Assembly (NCBI GenBank): GCA_964437515.1
Contig: CAYTHB010000024.1
Location: forward strand, 1-39,032
Direction of reading: 5' to 3'
Length of the DNA stretch: 39,032 bases
Source: Sterolibacterium sp964437515
Lineage (GTDB): Bacteria; Pseudomonadota; Gammaproteobacteria; Burkholderiales; Rhodocyclaceae
Shown: positions 1-7,692 of the stretch, piece after piece
How positions within the stretch are numbered: the stretch's first letter is position 1
How the letters are laid out: each line of letters opens with the position of its first letter
Made by a program: the position numbers and the translations under genes
The notes under the pieces: model-generated
What the model was told of the DNA's origin: nothing
Seen by the model: the letters and a program-made list of their open reading frames with translations, nothing else
Database searches by the model: none

Positions 1-100
1 TGCAAAGCCGTCCGTGGGGGATGGGTGGGGTAAGCGTATCTGTTATCGGGTAACGTTTGTTTCATCCTCTGTGGGTGGAGACGGCTACCATGTACGTTAA
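1..100 (+). repeat. Interspersed hairpin-rich repeat, copy A (cut by window edge)
   Basis: This is the right-hand part of a ~225 bp element that recurs at 12946, 14976, 22208 and 24445. It contains the TGCAAAGCCGTCCG arm, the GGGGGATGGGTGGGG block, the GTTATC/GTAAC palindrome, the TTCATCCTCTGTGGGTGG block and the terminal CATGTACGTTAA. The left part lies outside the window. Its last TTA (97-99) is, on the minus strand, the TAA stop of the M20 amidohydrolase, so element and gene end at the same point. Confidence 0.85.
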
Positions 101-1284
101 ACAGGTAAAGCGCGTTCGACCAAGCGTACCCAATAGGCAATACCCAAGGGAATGATCTCGTCATTGAAATCATAATGCGGGCTATGCAGCATACAGCCAG
201 CCTGCCCCATTCCATTGCCAGCACCATTCCCCAGCCAGGCATAACAGCCGGGTCGCTCGCGCAACATGTACGCAAAATCCTCTGCCCCCATGCTGGGACG
301 CAAGTCGTATCGCACATGCTCCTGCCCCAAGGCGCGCGCTGCAGCCTCTGCACACAAGGCTGTTTCAGCTGCGCTATTGATGGTCGGTGGATAGCCCCGT
401 TCGTAATTCAGGCGTATCCGTACCCCATGCGCCGTCGCAATCCCCTCACACACGCGACGCATTCCTGACTCCATCAAGGATTGCTGTGTTTCACTGAAAG
501 TTCGCACCGTCCCGCCCAGCCGCGCTTCCTCGGACAACACATTGTCTGCATGACCTGCATGAAAGCGTGTCACGGAAAGTACAGCTGGCTCCTGCGGATC
601 CGTATTGCGTGCAACCAGCATTTGCAAAGCTTGCACTAACGCTGCACCCGCCAATACAGTATCCGCTGTCTGATGAGGCATGGCGGCATGTCCGCCCTGC
701 CCTTGTATGATGATTTCAAAGCGATCCGCACCCGCCATAACGGCACCCGGCATGACAGCCAATTCTCCCACCGGCAGCCCCGGCCAGTTATGCAGGCCAT
801 ACACCGCATCCATCTGGAATCGCTTGAACAGCCCCTGTTCGATCATGGCGCACGCGCCCCCCTCGTGCTCCTCGGCGGGCTGAAAAATGAAATGCACCAC
901 TCCATCGAAAAGGCCTTCGTGTCGCAGGGTCGCCAAGGCTTCAGCCGCCCCCAGCAACATCGCCGTATGACCATCATGACCACAAGCATGCATCTGCCCC
1001 GGATGGCTTGAACGATGCGCAAAGGTATTGAGTTCATCCAGCGGCAGGGCATCCATATCGGCACGCAAGCCGATGGCACGATGGCTATTGCCGACCTGCA
1101 AGCTGCCAACGACTCCGGTACCCGCCAATCCGCGGTGCACCACCAGCCCCAGTTTTTCCAGATGCTGCGCGACGATATCCGAAGTACGCCATTCGCCGAA
1201 TGCCAGCTCGGGATGCGCGTGAATGTCACGACGTATCACAGCGATACGGGAAGCCAGCTCGGGAAGGATGTCATCCAGTGTCAT
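97..1284 (-). CDS. M20-family metal-dependent amidohydrolase (hippurate hydrolase/amidase type)
   Basis: A 395-residue member of the M20D amidohydrolase family (HipO, IAA-amino-acid hydrolase, carboxypeptidase Ss1 relatives), which cleave N-acyl amino acids or similar amides in the cytoplasm with two metal ions. Visible motifs are ADMDALPLDE (75-84), the metal-binding HACGHDGH (99-106), QPAEE in the catalytic region and MGAEDFAYM near the C-terminus; the length is normal. The start at 1284 is chosen because a perfect AGGAGG lies 3 bases upstream at 1288-1293; a longer frame to 1305 has no such site. It is 44 bp downstream of gltX on the same strand, so read-through is possible. The stop codon is the outer TTAA of repeat copy A. 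The substrate cannot be told from sequence. Confidence 0.9.
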   Translation of the reverse strand: MTLDDILPELASRIAVIRRDIHAHPELAFGEWRTSDIVAQHLEKLGLVVHRGLAGTGVVGSLQVGNSHRAIGLRADMDALPLDELNTFAHRSSHPGQMHACGHDGHTAMLLGAAEALATLRHEGLFDGVVHFIFQPAEEHEGGACAMIEQGLFKRFQMDAVYGLHNWPGLPVGELAVMPGAVMAGADRFEIIIQGQGGHAAMPHQTADTVLAGAALVQALQMLVARNTDPQEPAVLSVTRFHAGHADNVLSEEARLGGTVRTFSETQQSLMESGMRRVCEGIATAHGVRIRLNYERGYPPTINSAAETALCAEAAARALGQEHVRYDLRPSMGAEDFAYMLRERPGCYAWLGNGAGNGMGQAGCMLHSPHYDFNDEIIPLGIAYWVRLVERALPV

Positions 1285-1304
1285 GTCGCCTCCTGCTTGC
1301 AGCA

Positions 1305-1336
1305 AACGTCGATCATATCAAACGTCGATCATATCA
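1305..1336. repeat. 16-bp perfect tandem duplication at the gltX 3' end
   Basis: The 16-mer AACGTCGATCATATCA occurs twice head to tail (1305-1320 and 1321-1336). The second copy contains the gltX stop (1329-1331); the first is a non-coding duplicate between gltX and the amidohydrolase gene. It looks like a simple slippage or duplication event. Confidence 0.85.
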
Positions 1337-2732
1337 TTCGGTTCAATCGCGCCAGCACGCGTTCTTGTCCCATCACTTCCAGCACGGCATCGATCGAAGG
1401 CGACTGCGGCTGACCCAACAACACGACCCGTAGGGGAATCGCAACTTGCGGCATTTTCAGACCATGCGCCGCCGTGGTTTCCTTGATTGCCTGCGATAAA
1501 GCTGGCGCTTGCCAGTCTGTAACTGCAGCCAGTTTGTCACGCAGCGTTGCCAGAGCCGCACGCGCTGACTCCGTGAGATGCTGCGTCTTGAGCTCTTCCG
1601 TCGGATGAGGAGTCACGAGGAAAGGATGCACGGCATCGGCCAGCTCATTGAGATTGGCAACCCGCTCCTTATACAGCGCGCAAACCCGCGCCACATCAAG
1701 ATCAGTAGCATCAGCTCCAATATGCACACCTTGTTTGCTCAAGCGTTGCTGCACCTCGCTCGCCAAGCGGGTATCGTCAGCCTGCTTGAGATAATGTGCG
1801 TTGAGCCAGTTGAATTTTTCCGTATTGAACTGCGCGGCAGAAGCGGTGATGTGATCCAGCCCAAACCACGCGCAAAACTCCTCCATGCTGAAAACCTCCG
1901 CATCGCCGTGCGACCAGCCCAGCCGCGCAAGGTAATTCAATACCGCCTCGGGCAAATAACCATCCTCGTCGTACTGCATCACACTCACCGCGCCATGCCG
2001 CTTGGAGAGCTTCTGCCCATCGTCGCCCAGAATCATCGACAGATGCGCGTACTCTGGCACAGTCGCACCCAGTGCCTTCAACACATTGATCTGGCGCGGC
2101 GTGTTATTGACGTGATCGTCGCCTCGGATGACATGGGTGATATTCATGTCCCAATCATCCACCACCACACAGAAGTTGTAAGTCGGCGTGCCGTCGTCGC
2201 GGGCAATGATGAAATCATCCAACTCGCTATTGGCGATTTCAATATGTCCCTTGACCTGATCGTGCCACGCCACCACTCCACCCAGCGGATTGCGGAAACG
2301 CACCACCGGCTTGACCCCCACCGGGGGCAAGGGCAGCGTCTTGCCCGGCTCCGGTCGCCAACGCCCGTCGTAACGCGGCTTTTCCTTCTTCGCTTCCTGT
2401 TCGGCACGCAAGGCATCCAACTCCTCACGCGACATATAACAATGGTAAGCCGTACCCGCTGCCAGCATCTGTGCGATCACTTCCTTATAACGCGCCATGC
2501 GCTGCATCTGGTAGAAAGGGCCTTCATCATGCTGCAAGCCCAGCCATTGCATGCCGTCGATAATCGCCTGCACCGCCTCCGGCGTGGAGCGCGCCACATC
2601 GGTATCTTCGATACGCAAAATAAACTTGCCCCCGTAACGCCGCGCATACGCCCATGAAAACAGGGCGGTACGCGCCCCACCAATGTGTAAAAAGCCCGTG
2701 GGGCTCGGAGCAAAACGAGTGCGAATTTTCAT
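1329..2732 (-). CDS. gltX: Glutamyl-tRNA synthetase
   Basis: A class I aminoacyl-tRNA synthetase of 467 residues, normal for bacterial GltX, which charges tRNA-Glu with glutamate using ATP in the cytoplasm. The N-terminus MKIRTRFAPSPTG runs into the HIGH-type signature FLHIGGARTALF, and the KMSKS-type motif appears as QKLSKRHG. An anticodon-binding helical domain follows. The start at 2732 is chosen because family members begin at this MKIRTRFAPSPTG; the open frame extends 33 codons upstream into sequence without family resemblance. The sequence does not show whether it is a discriminating or non-discriminating enzyme. Confidence is very high. Confidence 0.97.
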   Translation of the reverse strand: MKIRTRFAPSPTGFLHIGGARTALFSWAYARRYGGKFILRIEDTDVARSTPEAVQAIIDGMQWLGLQHDEGPFYQMQRMARYKEVIAQMLAAGTAYHCYMSREELDALRAEQEAKKEKPRYDGRWRPEPGKTLPLPPVGVKPVVRFRNPLGGVVAWHDQVKGHIEIANSELDDFIIARDDGTPTYNFCVVVDDWDMNITHVIRGDDHVNNTPRQINVLKALGATVPEYAHLSMILGDDGQKLSKRHGAVSVMQYDEDGYLPEAVLNYLARLGWSHGDAEVFSMEEFCAWFGLDHITASAAQFNTEKFNWLNAHYLKQADDTRLASEVQQRLSKQGVHIGADATDLDVARVCALYKERVANLNELADAVHPFLVTPHPTEELKTQHLTESARAALATLRDKLAAVTDWQAPALSQAIKETTAAHGLKMPQVAIPLRVVLLGQPQSPSIDAVLEVMGQERVLARLNRMI

Positions 2733-2769
2733 GGGTTTTATCAGGCAAACAAAAGTCGAGAGGGCAATT

Positions 2770-2834
2770 TTAGTGTGAAACAACAAAATTAGAGTCGCAA
2801 CATTGATTGAAGCTTCGAGCGCAGCGAGCAAATC
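2770..2834 (+). repeat. Interspersed hairpin-rich repeat, copy B (truncated)
   Basis: Only the left end of the repeat is present: TTAGTGTGAAACAACAAAA followed by the TTGAAGCTTCGAGCG and AGCGAGCAAAT blocks, closely matching the left end of copy D (14976-15040). The hairpin core and right end are missing. It sits in the 357-bp gap between gltX (2732) and the antitoxin start (3090). Confidence 0.7.
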
Positions 2835-2892
2835 AAATCCGATGGCTAACTTTGGTCACTTTATTCACCCTGCAATTAATGATTGCGCCGTC

Positions 2893-2914
2893 ATTCTGCG
2901 CATCGTCGCAGAAT
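2893..2914. other. Perfect 8-bp inverted repeat in the gltX/TA intergenic region
   Basis: ATTCTGCG (2893-2900) and CGCAGAAT (2907-2914) pair perfectly around a 6-base loop. No T-tract follows on either strand, so it is not a typical terminator. Apart from this hairpin, the repeat fragment and a promoter candidate, the 2733-3089 gap shows nothing recognisable. Confidence 0.4.
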
Positions 2915-3026
2915 CCATAGACCCTGCTACGATACGACGATGCGTAGGGTAACCGTGTGACCGTGGTATTGCACAAGGCAATCACAATCAAACTTTAATT
3001 TCCGGGTGAATAATCACTTTGGCAGC

Positions 3027-3055
3027 TTGCTTCGATTCCACAAATCAACCACAAT
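3027..3055 (+). promoter_or_regulatory. Candidate sigma-70 promoter of the Phd/ParE-type TA operon
   Basis: TTGCTT (3027-3032) and CACAAT (3050-3055) are separated by 17 bp, close to the -35/-10 consensus, and lie 35 bp upstream of the antitoxin ATG. This is a pattern match only. Confidence 0.4.
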
Positions 3056-3089
3056 AAAGTACCTTTTTTGGTGTGAATTGGAGCTCATC

Positions 3090-3401
3090 ATGGAACAAGT
3101 TCTTGCTATCCGTTCGGTCAGCATTACCGAACTCAAACGTAGTCCGAGTGCTGTGCTCGAACAGGCCGGTTCCGAACCTGTAGCGGTGCTCAACCACAAC
3201 CGGCCTGCCGCTTATCTGTTGCCGCCGCATGTCTATGAGGCCATGCTGGAACGCCTGAATGCCGACCTGCGGACGTCGATACAGGAAGGCATCGCCAGCG
3301 GCGAAGGCATCCCGGCCGAGAATGTGTTGTCCGAACTCACTGCCCGCTATGCCGAGCCGAAACGGGTCACGACCAAATCCAACGGAAAATGCACGGTTTG
3401 A
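3090..3401 (+). CDS. Type II antitoxin, Phd/YefM (StbD-like) family
   Basis: A 103-residue protein beginning MEQVLAIRSVSITELKRSP, with the typical Phd/YefM fold signature: short beta strand, SITELKRSPSAVLEQAG helix, then VAVLNHNRPAAYLLPPHVYEAM. Such proteins bind operator DNA through the N-terminal part and neutralise the partner toxin with the C-terminal tail. The start at 3090 is chosen because a GGAG lies just upstream and family proteins start here; the open frame extends further 5' without resemblance. The stop overlaps the toxin start as TGATG at 3399-3403, the usual coupling of antitoxin-first TA pairs. The C-terminal tail is rich in charged residues (PKRVTTKSNGK), as expected for a disordered toxin-binding segment. 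Confidence 0.88.
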   Translation: MEQVLAIRSVSITELKRSPSAVLEQAGSEPVAVLNHNRPAAYLLPPHVYEAMLERLNADLRTSIQEGIASGEGIPAENVLSELTARYAEPKRVTTKSNGKCTV

Positions 3402-3724
3402 TGGCTGCTGTCACGTTTTCACCGAAATCTCGGCAAGATCTTCTTGAAATCGGCGACTACATCGCCAAAGACAGCCAAGTCAATGCTCGACGTTTTGTTA
3501 CCCGGCTGATTGAACAATGCCAACGCATCGGCCGTGCCCCAACGAGTTACACGAGCCGCGATGATCTGGCCGCCGGTGTACGCGTGGCACCGCTTGGTCG
3601 CTATGTAATCTTTTTCCGCGTGTTCGACGATGTGGACGGCGCAGACAGCACTGTTCGCATCGAGCGGGTGTTGCATGGTGCACGTAATCTGCCCGCCGTA
3701 CTTGGGGGCGATAGAGAAGCTTAA
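3401..3724 (+). CDS. Type II toxin, ParE/RelE superfamily
   Basis: A 107-residue ParE/RelE-superfamily toxin. The core reads VTFSPKSRQDLLEIGDYIAKDS, then ARRFVTRLIEQCQRIG, and the terminal strands GRYVIFFRVF and VRIERVLHGARN, all characteristic of the ParE branch. ParE members poison DNA gyrase whereas RelE members cut mRNA at the ribosome; the sequence favours ParE but does not prove the target. The start at 3401 gives a one-base overlap with the antitoxin stop; an in-frame ATG at 3389 is the alternative. The gene ends in a four-base convergent overlap with bioD (3721-3724), so the two 3' ends share the TTAA. Confidence 0.87.
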   Translation: MAAVTFSPKSRQDLLEIGDYIAKDSQVNARRFVTRLIEQCQRIGRAPTSYTSRDDLAAGVRVAPLGRYVIFFRVFDDVDGADSTVRIERVLHGARNLPAVLGGDREA

Positions 3725-4419
3725 GAAGACGCGACCTCGGGCAAGACAAGATATTCCGCAACCTGACGCGCATCGGGCTGGCGCATGAACGGCACGACCC
3801 CCAACAAGGGCGCCTGCAGCAAGCTACGCAAGGTGTGCAAATTTTCATCAAAACAAGGCATCGCCGGATCAACCGTATTCGCCACCCAACCTGCCAATTT
3901 CAATCCACGCGCAGCGATGACCTCTTGCGTCAGCAAGGCATGATTGAGACAACCCAGACGCATCCCGACGGTTAACACGACAGGCAAGGCCAGATCAAAC
4001 GCCAGATCGGCACTATTGAAACCCGCAGCCATATCTAAAGGAATGACAAAGCCGCCCGCACCCTCCACCACCAGCGCATCGGCCTGACTTGCCAGGCGGG
4101 CATACGCACTCAGGATGCGCGCAGGTTCGATCGTCACACCTTCATGTTGCGCCGCCAGATGGGGCGCGATTGCCTCACGAAAGACATACGGATTGATGTC
4201 CTCCATCGCAGCCTGCATATTGGAAGCCGCGCACAATGTCGCCACATCTTCATGCCCCCCCTGTCCCTGTGCATCCAACTGGCAGCCTGCGGCCACCGGC
4301 TTCATGCCGATACTGCGCCAACCGCGCGCCACACAGCGATGCAGCAAAGCCGCGGCAATCAGGGTTTTTCCGACATTCGTATCCGTACCCGTGACGAAAC
4401 AGCCAAACTTCAACGTCAT
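3721..4419 (-). CDS. bioD: Dethiobiotin synthetase
   Basis: A 232-residue ATP-dependent dethiobiotin synthetase, which closes the ureido ring of 7,8-diaminopelargonic acid with CO2 in the third step of the biotin branch. The P-loop GTDTNVGKT (10-18), the substrate/metal segment MKPVAAGC, and VVEGAGGFVIPL are all visible; length is typical. Its ATG overlaps the bioF stop by four bases (ATGA), so it is translated as the last gene of the bioA-bioF-bioD operon. The 3' end converges on the ParE-type toxin and shares its stop region. Confidence 0.96.
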   Translation of the reverse strand: MTLKFGCFVTGTDTNVGKTLIAAALLHRCVARGWRSIGMKPVAAGCQLDAQGQGGHEDVATLCAASNMQAAMEDINPYVFREAIAPHLAAQHEGVTIEPARILSAYARLASQADALVVEGAGGFVIPLDMAAGFNSADLAFDLALPVVLTVGMRLGCLNHALLTQEVIAARGLKLAGWVANTVDPAMPCFDENLHTLRSLLQAPLLGVVPFMRQPDARQVAEYLVLPEVASS

Positions 4420-5600
4420 TGCACACGCTCCAAGGCATTCAAGGCATCCACCAGCCGCGCAACCTGTGCCGTGCTATGCGCGGCGGACAAGGTAATCCGT
4501 AGCCGCGCCGTTCCCGCAGGAACTGTCGGCGGGCGGATTGCCGGAACCCAAAGCCCTCTATCCAGTAAGGCCTTGCCGACGCGCAGTGCCTCGCTGTTCT
4601 CGCCGATAATCAGTGGCTGTATCGGGCTGATCGAATCGAGCAGCCGCCAGCGTTGCAGTTGTAAACCGCTGCGTAATTGGGCAATCAAGGCTTGCAGATG
4701 CGCCCGTCGCGTGCTGCCTTGTTCTATCAGATCAATGCTGGTCAATAGTGCGTGTGCCAAAAGCGGCGGCGCACCTGTCGTGAAAATGTAAGTGCGCGCA
4801 CGTTGCAGCAGCCATTCGACGATCTCAACCGTCCCCGCCACAAAAGCCCCGGCGACACCGGCAGCCTTGCCCAAAGTCCCTATATAGACCAATCGGGGAT
4901 GCAAGCGTGCATCAATACCAAAATGCGCCAGACTGCCCTGCCCCTGCGTGCCCAACACCCCCAAACCGTGAGCATCATCCAGCAGCAGATACGCACCATG
5001 TCGTTCACAAACTTCAAGCAGCGCCGGCAGCGGTGCGAAATCGCCATCCATGCTGAACACGGCATCGCTGACCACCAGCTTGCGTGTGGCGCGACTGGCG
5101 GTCAGCCTATCGTCGAGTGCTTGCAGATCGAGATGCGGATAAATCTGCTTTTCTGCCCCGGATAAACGGATGCCATCAATCAGCGAGGCATGATTCAATT
5201 CATCGGAAAATACCGCGGCATGCCCTGACTCGCACTGCGTTAACGCCGTAATCGCGCCAATGTTCGCCATGTAGCCCGTAGAAAAAAACAAGGCGCGCGG
5301 CATCCCGACCCAAGCCGCCAAACGCAGCTCCAGCGCGTGATGCGCGCTGTAATGACCGCTGATGAGGTGCGATGCGCCCGAACCCACGCCATATAGTTCC
5401 GCACCCGCTTTCGCTGCAGCGATCAGTTGCGGATCACCCGCCAAGCCTAAATAATCATTGCTGCAAAACGCCAGCAAAGGCTGGCCATCGACCACCACCT
5501 CGGATTGGCAGGCGGTCTCGACTACGCGACGCACACGCAGGAGAGCCTGCTCGCGCAGCTGATCGAGGCTGTACGAAAAATCATCTGTGGCATTGTTCAT
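4416..5600 (-). CDS. bioF: 8-amino-7-oxononanoate synthase
   Basis: A 394-residue PLP enzyme of the alpha-oxoamine synthase family. It condenses pimeloyl-ACP or pimeloyl-CoA with alanine to make KAPA. Visible signatures are FCSNDYLGLAGDP near the N-terminus, GSGASHLISGHY, FSTGYMANIGAI, SDELNHASLIDGIRLSG, LLDDAHGLGVLG and the PLP-lysine segment YIGTLGKAAGVAGAF. Length matches the family. The start overlaps the bioA stop by four bases and the stop overlaps the bioD start likewise, showing tight coupling. No BirA-type operator was recognised for the operon. Confidence 0.96.
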   Translation of the reverse strand: MNNATDDFSYSLDQLREQALLRVRRVVETACQSEVVVDGQPLLAFCSNDYLGLAGDPQLIAAAKAGAELYGVGSGASHLISGHYSAHHALELRLAAWVGMPRALFFSTGYMANIGAITALTQCESGHAAVFSDELNHASLIDGIRLSGAEKQIYPHLDLQALDDRLTASRATRKLVVSDAVFSMDGDFAPLPALLEVCERHGAYLLLDDAHGLGVLGTQGQGSLAHFGIDARLHPRLVYIGTLGKAAGVAGAFVAGTVEIVEWLLQRARTYIFTTGAPPLLAHALLTSIDLIEQGSTRRAHLQALIAQLRSGLQLQRWRLLDSISPIQPLIIGENSEALRVGKALLDRGLWVPAIRPPTVPAGTARLRITLSAAHSTAQVARLVDALNALERVQ

Positions 5601-6919
5601 GCGCCCAACTCCGCAAGGGTTGCGTCGATGACGCGCAGCGTGCCACGCACGAGGCAGCGCATTTCATCTTCATCAATGACATAGGGCGGCATGAAATACA
5701 CCGTATTGCCAATCGGTCGCAGCAACAACTCATGCTGGAGAGCGCAGGCAAAGGCGGCGCGGGCAAAACGCGGATCCGTGGTGTCCACCTCAAAAGCCCA
5801 GATCATGCCGCACTGACGAAAATTGCGGATACGCGGGTGGCTGCGCAGCTCCGCCATTTGTTCAGTAAACCAGGCGGCGCGCTGGCGATTGGTTTCAATC
5901 ACCGCATCATCCCGAAAAATATCGAGGGTCGCCAAAGCCGCGCGACACGCCAGCGGATTGCCGGTATAGGAATGTGAATGGAGGAAGCCGCGCGCTGTCT
6001 CGTCAGAGTAAAAAGCCTGATACACCGTGTCTGTCGTCATCACCAGCGAAAGCGGTAGATAACCACCAGAAATGCCTTTCGACAAGCAAATGAAGTCCGG
6101 CCAGGCAGCGTTCATCTGCTCCGCGGCAAAGAAAGTCCCCGTGCGTCCGCAGCCCACCGCGATTTCATCGGCAATGAAATGCACCTGATACCGCTGGCAA
6201 CTGGCACGCGCCAGCCGTAAATACTCCGCCTCATACATCGCCATGCCATTCGCGCATTGCACCAAGGGCTCGACAATCAATGCCGCAATCTCGTGGTGGT
6301 GCTGGCGTAGATGCTCATCCAATACCGCAGCGCAACGCCGCGCGTAGTCCAGCGAGGTTTCGCCCGCCACCGCCAGACGCGCATCCGGACTCGGCAGCGC
6401 CGTGGCTGCCCGCAACAGGGGCGCGTAAGCATCGCGAAAAATCGCCACATCGGTGACCGCCAATGCACCCACGGTTTCACCGTGGTAGCTACCCGCCAGA
6501 TGCAGATAGCGATTTTTCTCCGGCTGTCCCTTGTTGCGCCAATAGTGCTGGCTCATCTTGAGAGCAATCTCAACGGCTGACGCGCCATCCGAAGCATAGA
6601 AGCAATGTCCCAGCGCGCCCCCCGTCAATGCCGATAGACGTTCCGACAACTCGACTACCGGCGCATGGGTAAAGCCCGCCAGCATCACGTGTTCCAACTG
6701 CTCCAACTGGTCGCGCAAGGCGGCATTGATGCGGGGATTGGCGTGACCAAACAGATTGACCCACCATGAACTGACCGCATCCAGATAACGTCGCCCGTCG
6801 TGGCCATACAGCCAGACTCCTTTCCCGTGTGAAATTGGAATCAAGGGCAAGGTTTCGTGCGCCTTCATCTGCGTACAGGGATGCCAAACGGCGCGCAAAC
6901 TGCGTTCCAACAAACTCAT
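5597..6919 (-). CDS. bioA: Adenosylmethionine--8-amino-7-oxononanoate aminotransferase
   Basis: A 440-residue class III PLP aminotransferase that converts KAPA to DAPA, normally with S-adenosylmethionine as amino donor. Motifs seen are AVWHPCTQMKAHE at the N-terminus (the BioA signature WHPYTQ has Cys for Tyr here), YLDAVSSWWVNLFGHANP, FYASDGASAVEIALKMS, AGSYHGETVGALAVTD, HFIADEIAVGCGRTG and the lysine segment CLSKGISGGYLPLSLV. The ATG at 6919 is preferred to the open frame reaching 7018 because family proteins begin just before the WHP motif. It overlaps the upstream HTH/Sel1 gene by four bases and bioF by four bases. Confidence 0.96.
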   Translation of the reverse strand: MSLLERSLRAVWHPCTQMKAHETLPLIPISHGKGVWLYGHDGRRYLDAVSSWWVNLFGHANPRINAALRDQLEQLEHVMLAGFTHAPVVELSERLSALTGGALGHCFYASDGASAVEIALKMSQHYWRNKGQPEKNRYLHLAGSYHGETVGALAVTDVAIFRDAYAPLLRAATALPSPDARLAVAGETSLDYARRCAAVLDEHLRQHHHEIAALIVEPLVQCANGMAMYEAEYLRLARASCQRYQVHFIADEIAVGCGRTGTFFAAEQMNAAWPDFICLSKGISGGYLPLSLVMTTDTVYQAFYSDETARGFLHSHSYTGNPLACRAALATLDIFRDDAVIETNRQRAAWFTEQMAELRSHPRIRNFRQCGMIWAFEVDTTDPRFARAAFACALQHELLLRPIGNTVYFMPPYVIDEDEMRCLVRGTLRVIDATLAELGA

Positions 6920-7476
6920 GACACATCCCCTGCCACGCGCCCGCCGCTCACCCCCATGATCTGCACCATCTGCAAACGCGCAATGCTGTGACCCAATGCC
7001 GCAGCACGGGCAATCCACATCATGGACAAATGCTCATCCCGCGCCACACCCTCACCTGCGGCATAACAGCGTCCCAGAGACTGCATCGCATCTGCATGAT
7101 TATGATCAGCCGCCCGTTGCAACCAATAAATCGCGGCTTCCGGACGTTGCATCTGCCCCAGCATTTGCCCCATTTCCGCCTGTGCTTCCACATCCCCGGA
7201 ATCCGCGCGTTCAAGCAAAGCACGCTGCTCCCTATCCAGCGACAGGCCTGCGAGATTCAAAACATCTTCAAGCACCAGACGAGTCGAAGCTGAGCTTGCG
7301 CCAACGCCTCGCCCACCCTCGCGATCACTAGATGACAACTTACGCAGCGACCCTTCACCCATACGCCGCCAAAGAGTGCGTTTAGCCAAACCGGTCAAGG
7401 CAATGGCGGTTTCCAATCCCAGACAAGGGATACTTTCCGCCGCCGCTTTCAGTTTTTTTTCGTCGTCATGATTCAT
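6916..7476 (-). CDS. HTH plus Sel1-repeat protein, first gene of the bio operon
   Basis: A 186-residue protein of unknown role. The N-terminal third (LETAIALTGLAKRTLWRRM) resembles a MerR/excisionase-type helix-turn-helix. The second half holds two to three Sel1-like (TPR-related) repeats: GDVEAQAEMGQMLGQM, AAIYWLQRAADHNHADAMQSLG and WIARAAALGHSIARLQM. There is no signal peptide or membrane segment, so it is probably cytoplasmic. The start at 7476 begins MNHDDEKKLK; a longer frame reaches 7524. It overlaps bioA by four bases and is therefore co-translated with biotin synthesis genes. The combination could mean a regulator or adaptor, but no function can be assigned. It is divergent from the pilin gene. 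Confidence 0.8.
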   Translation of the reverse strand: MNHDDEKKLKAAAESIPCLGLETAIALTGLAKRTLWRRMGEGSLRKLSSSDREGGRGVGASSASTRLVLEDVLNLAGLSLDREQRALLERADSGDVEAQAEMGQMLGQMQRPEAAIYWLQRAADHNHADAMQSLGRCYAAGEGVARDEHLSMMWIARAAALGHSIARLQMVQIMGVSGGRVAGDVS

Positions 7477-7502
7477 ATTTTCAAAAACACAGATGGTTGA
7501 AC

Positions 7503-7596
7503 TGGCACACTCAAGCCCACTCAATGCTTAGTCTCTGACACAGGCTGGCACAGCACACACTGTGCCACGAGACCATCCAAAACGCATTCTGGCACA
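7503..7596 (+). promoter_or_regulatory. Phased TGGCACA sites upstream of the pilin promoter (activator-site candidate)
   Basis: TGGCACA occurs at 7503, 7546 and 7590, spaced 43 and 44 bp, about four helical turns. The middle copy is half of a perfect inverted repeat, TGGCACAG (7546-7553) and CTGTGCCA (7560-7567), separated by 6 bp. The group lies 30-125 bp upstream of the sigma-54 promoter, where enhancer-binding proteins such as PilR act. Binding by PilR is inference. Confidence 0.5.
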
Positions 7597-7628
7597 TTCT
7601 GGTACCCATTTTCCCAGCATTTCATCAT

Positions 7629-7644
7629 TGGCACGAAACCTGCT
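7629..7644 (+). promoter_or_regulatory. Sigma-54 promoter of the pilin gene
   Basis: TGGCACGAAACCTGCT matches the -24/-12 consensus TGGCACR-N4-TTGCW with one mismatch (C for the first T of the -12 element), with GG and GC correctly spaced. The pilin ATG lies 48 bp downstream, preceded by AAGGAG (7680-7685). Confidence 0.85.
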
Positions 7645-7692
7645 GTATGCTTATCAGCACACCGTCGTGCTTCATCCTCAAGGAGCAAAACC

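Noticed and set aside
1578..2657. Long plus-strand frame of 359 codons
   Set aside because: It lies entirely antisense to gltX, whose motifs are complete, and the translation is His- and Arg-rich with no recognisable domain.
2893..2914. Hairpin as a terminator
   Set aside because: It has an 8-bp stem but no T-tract on either strand.
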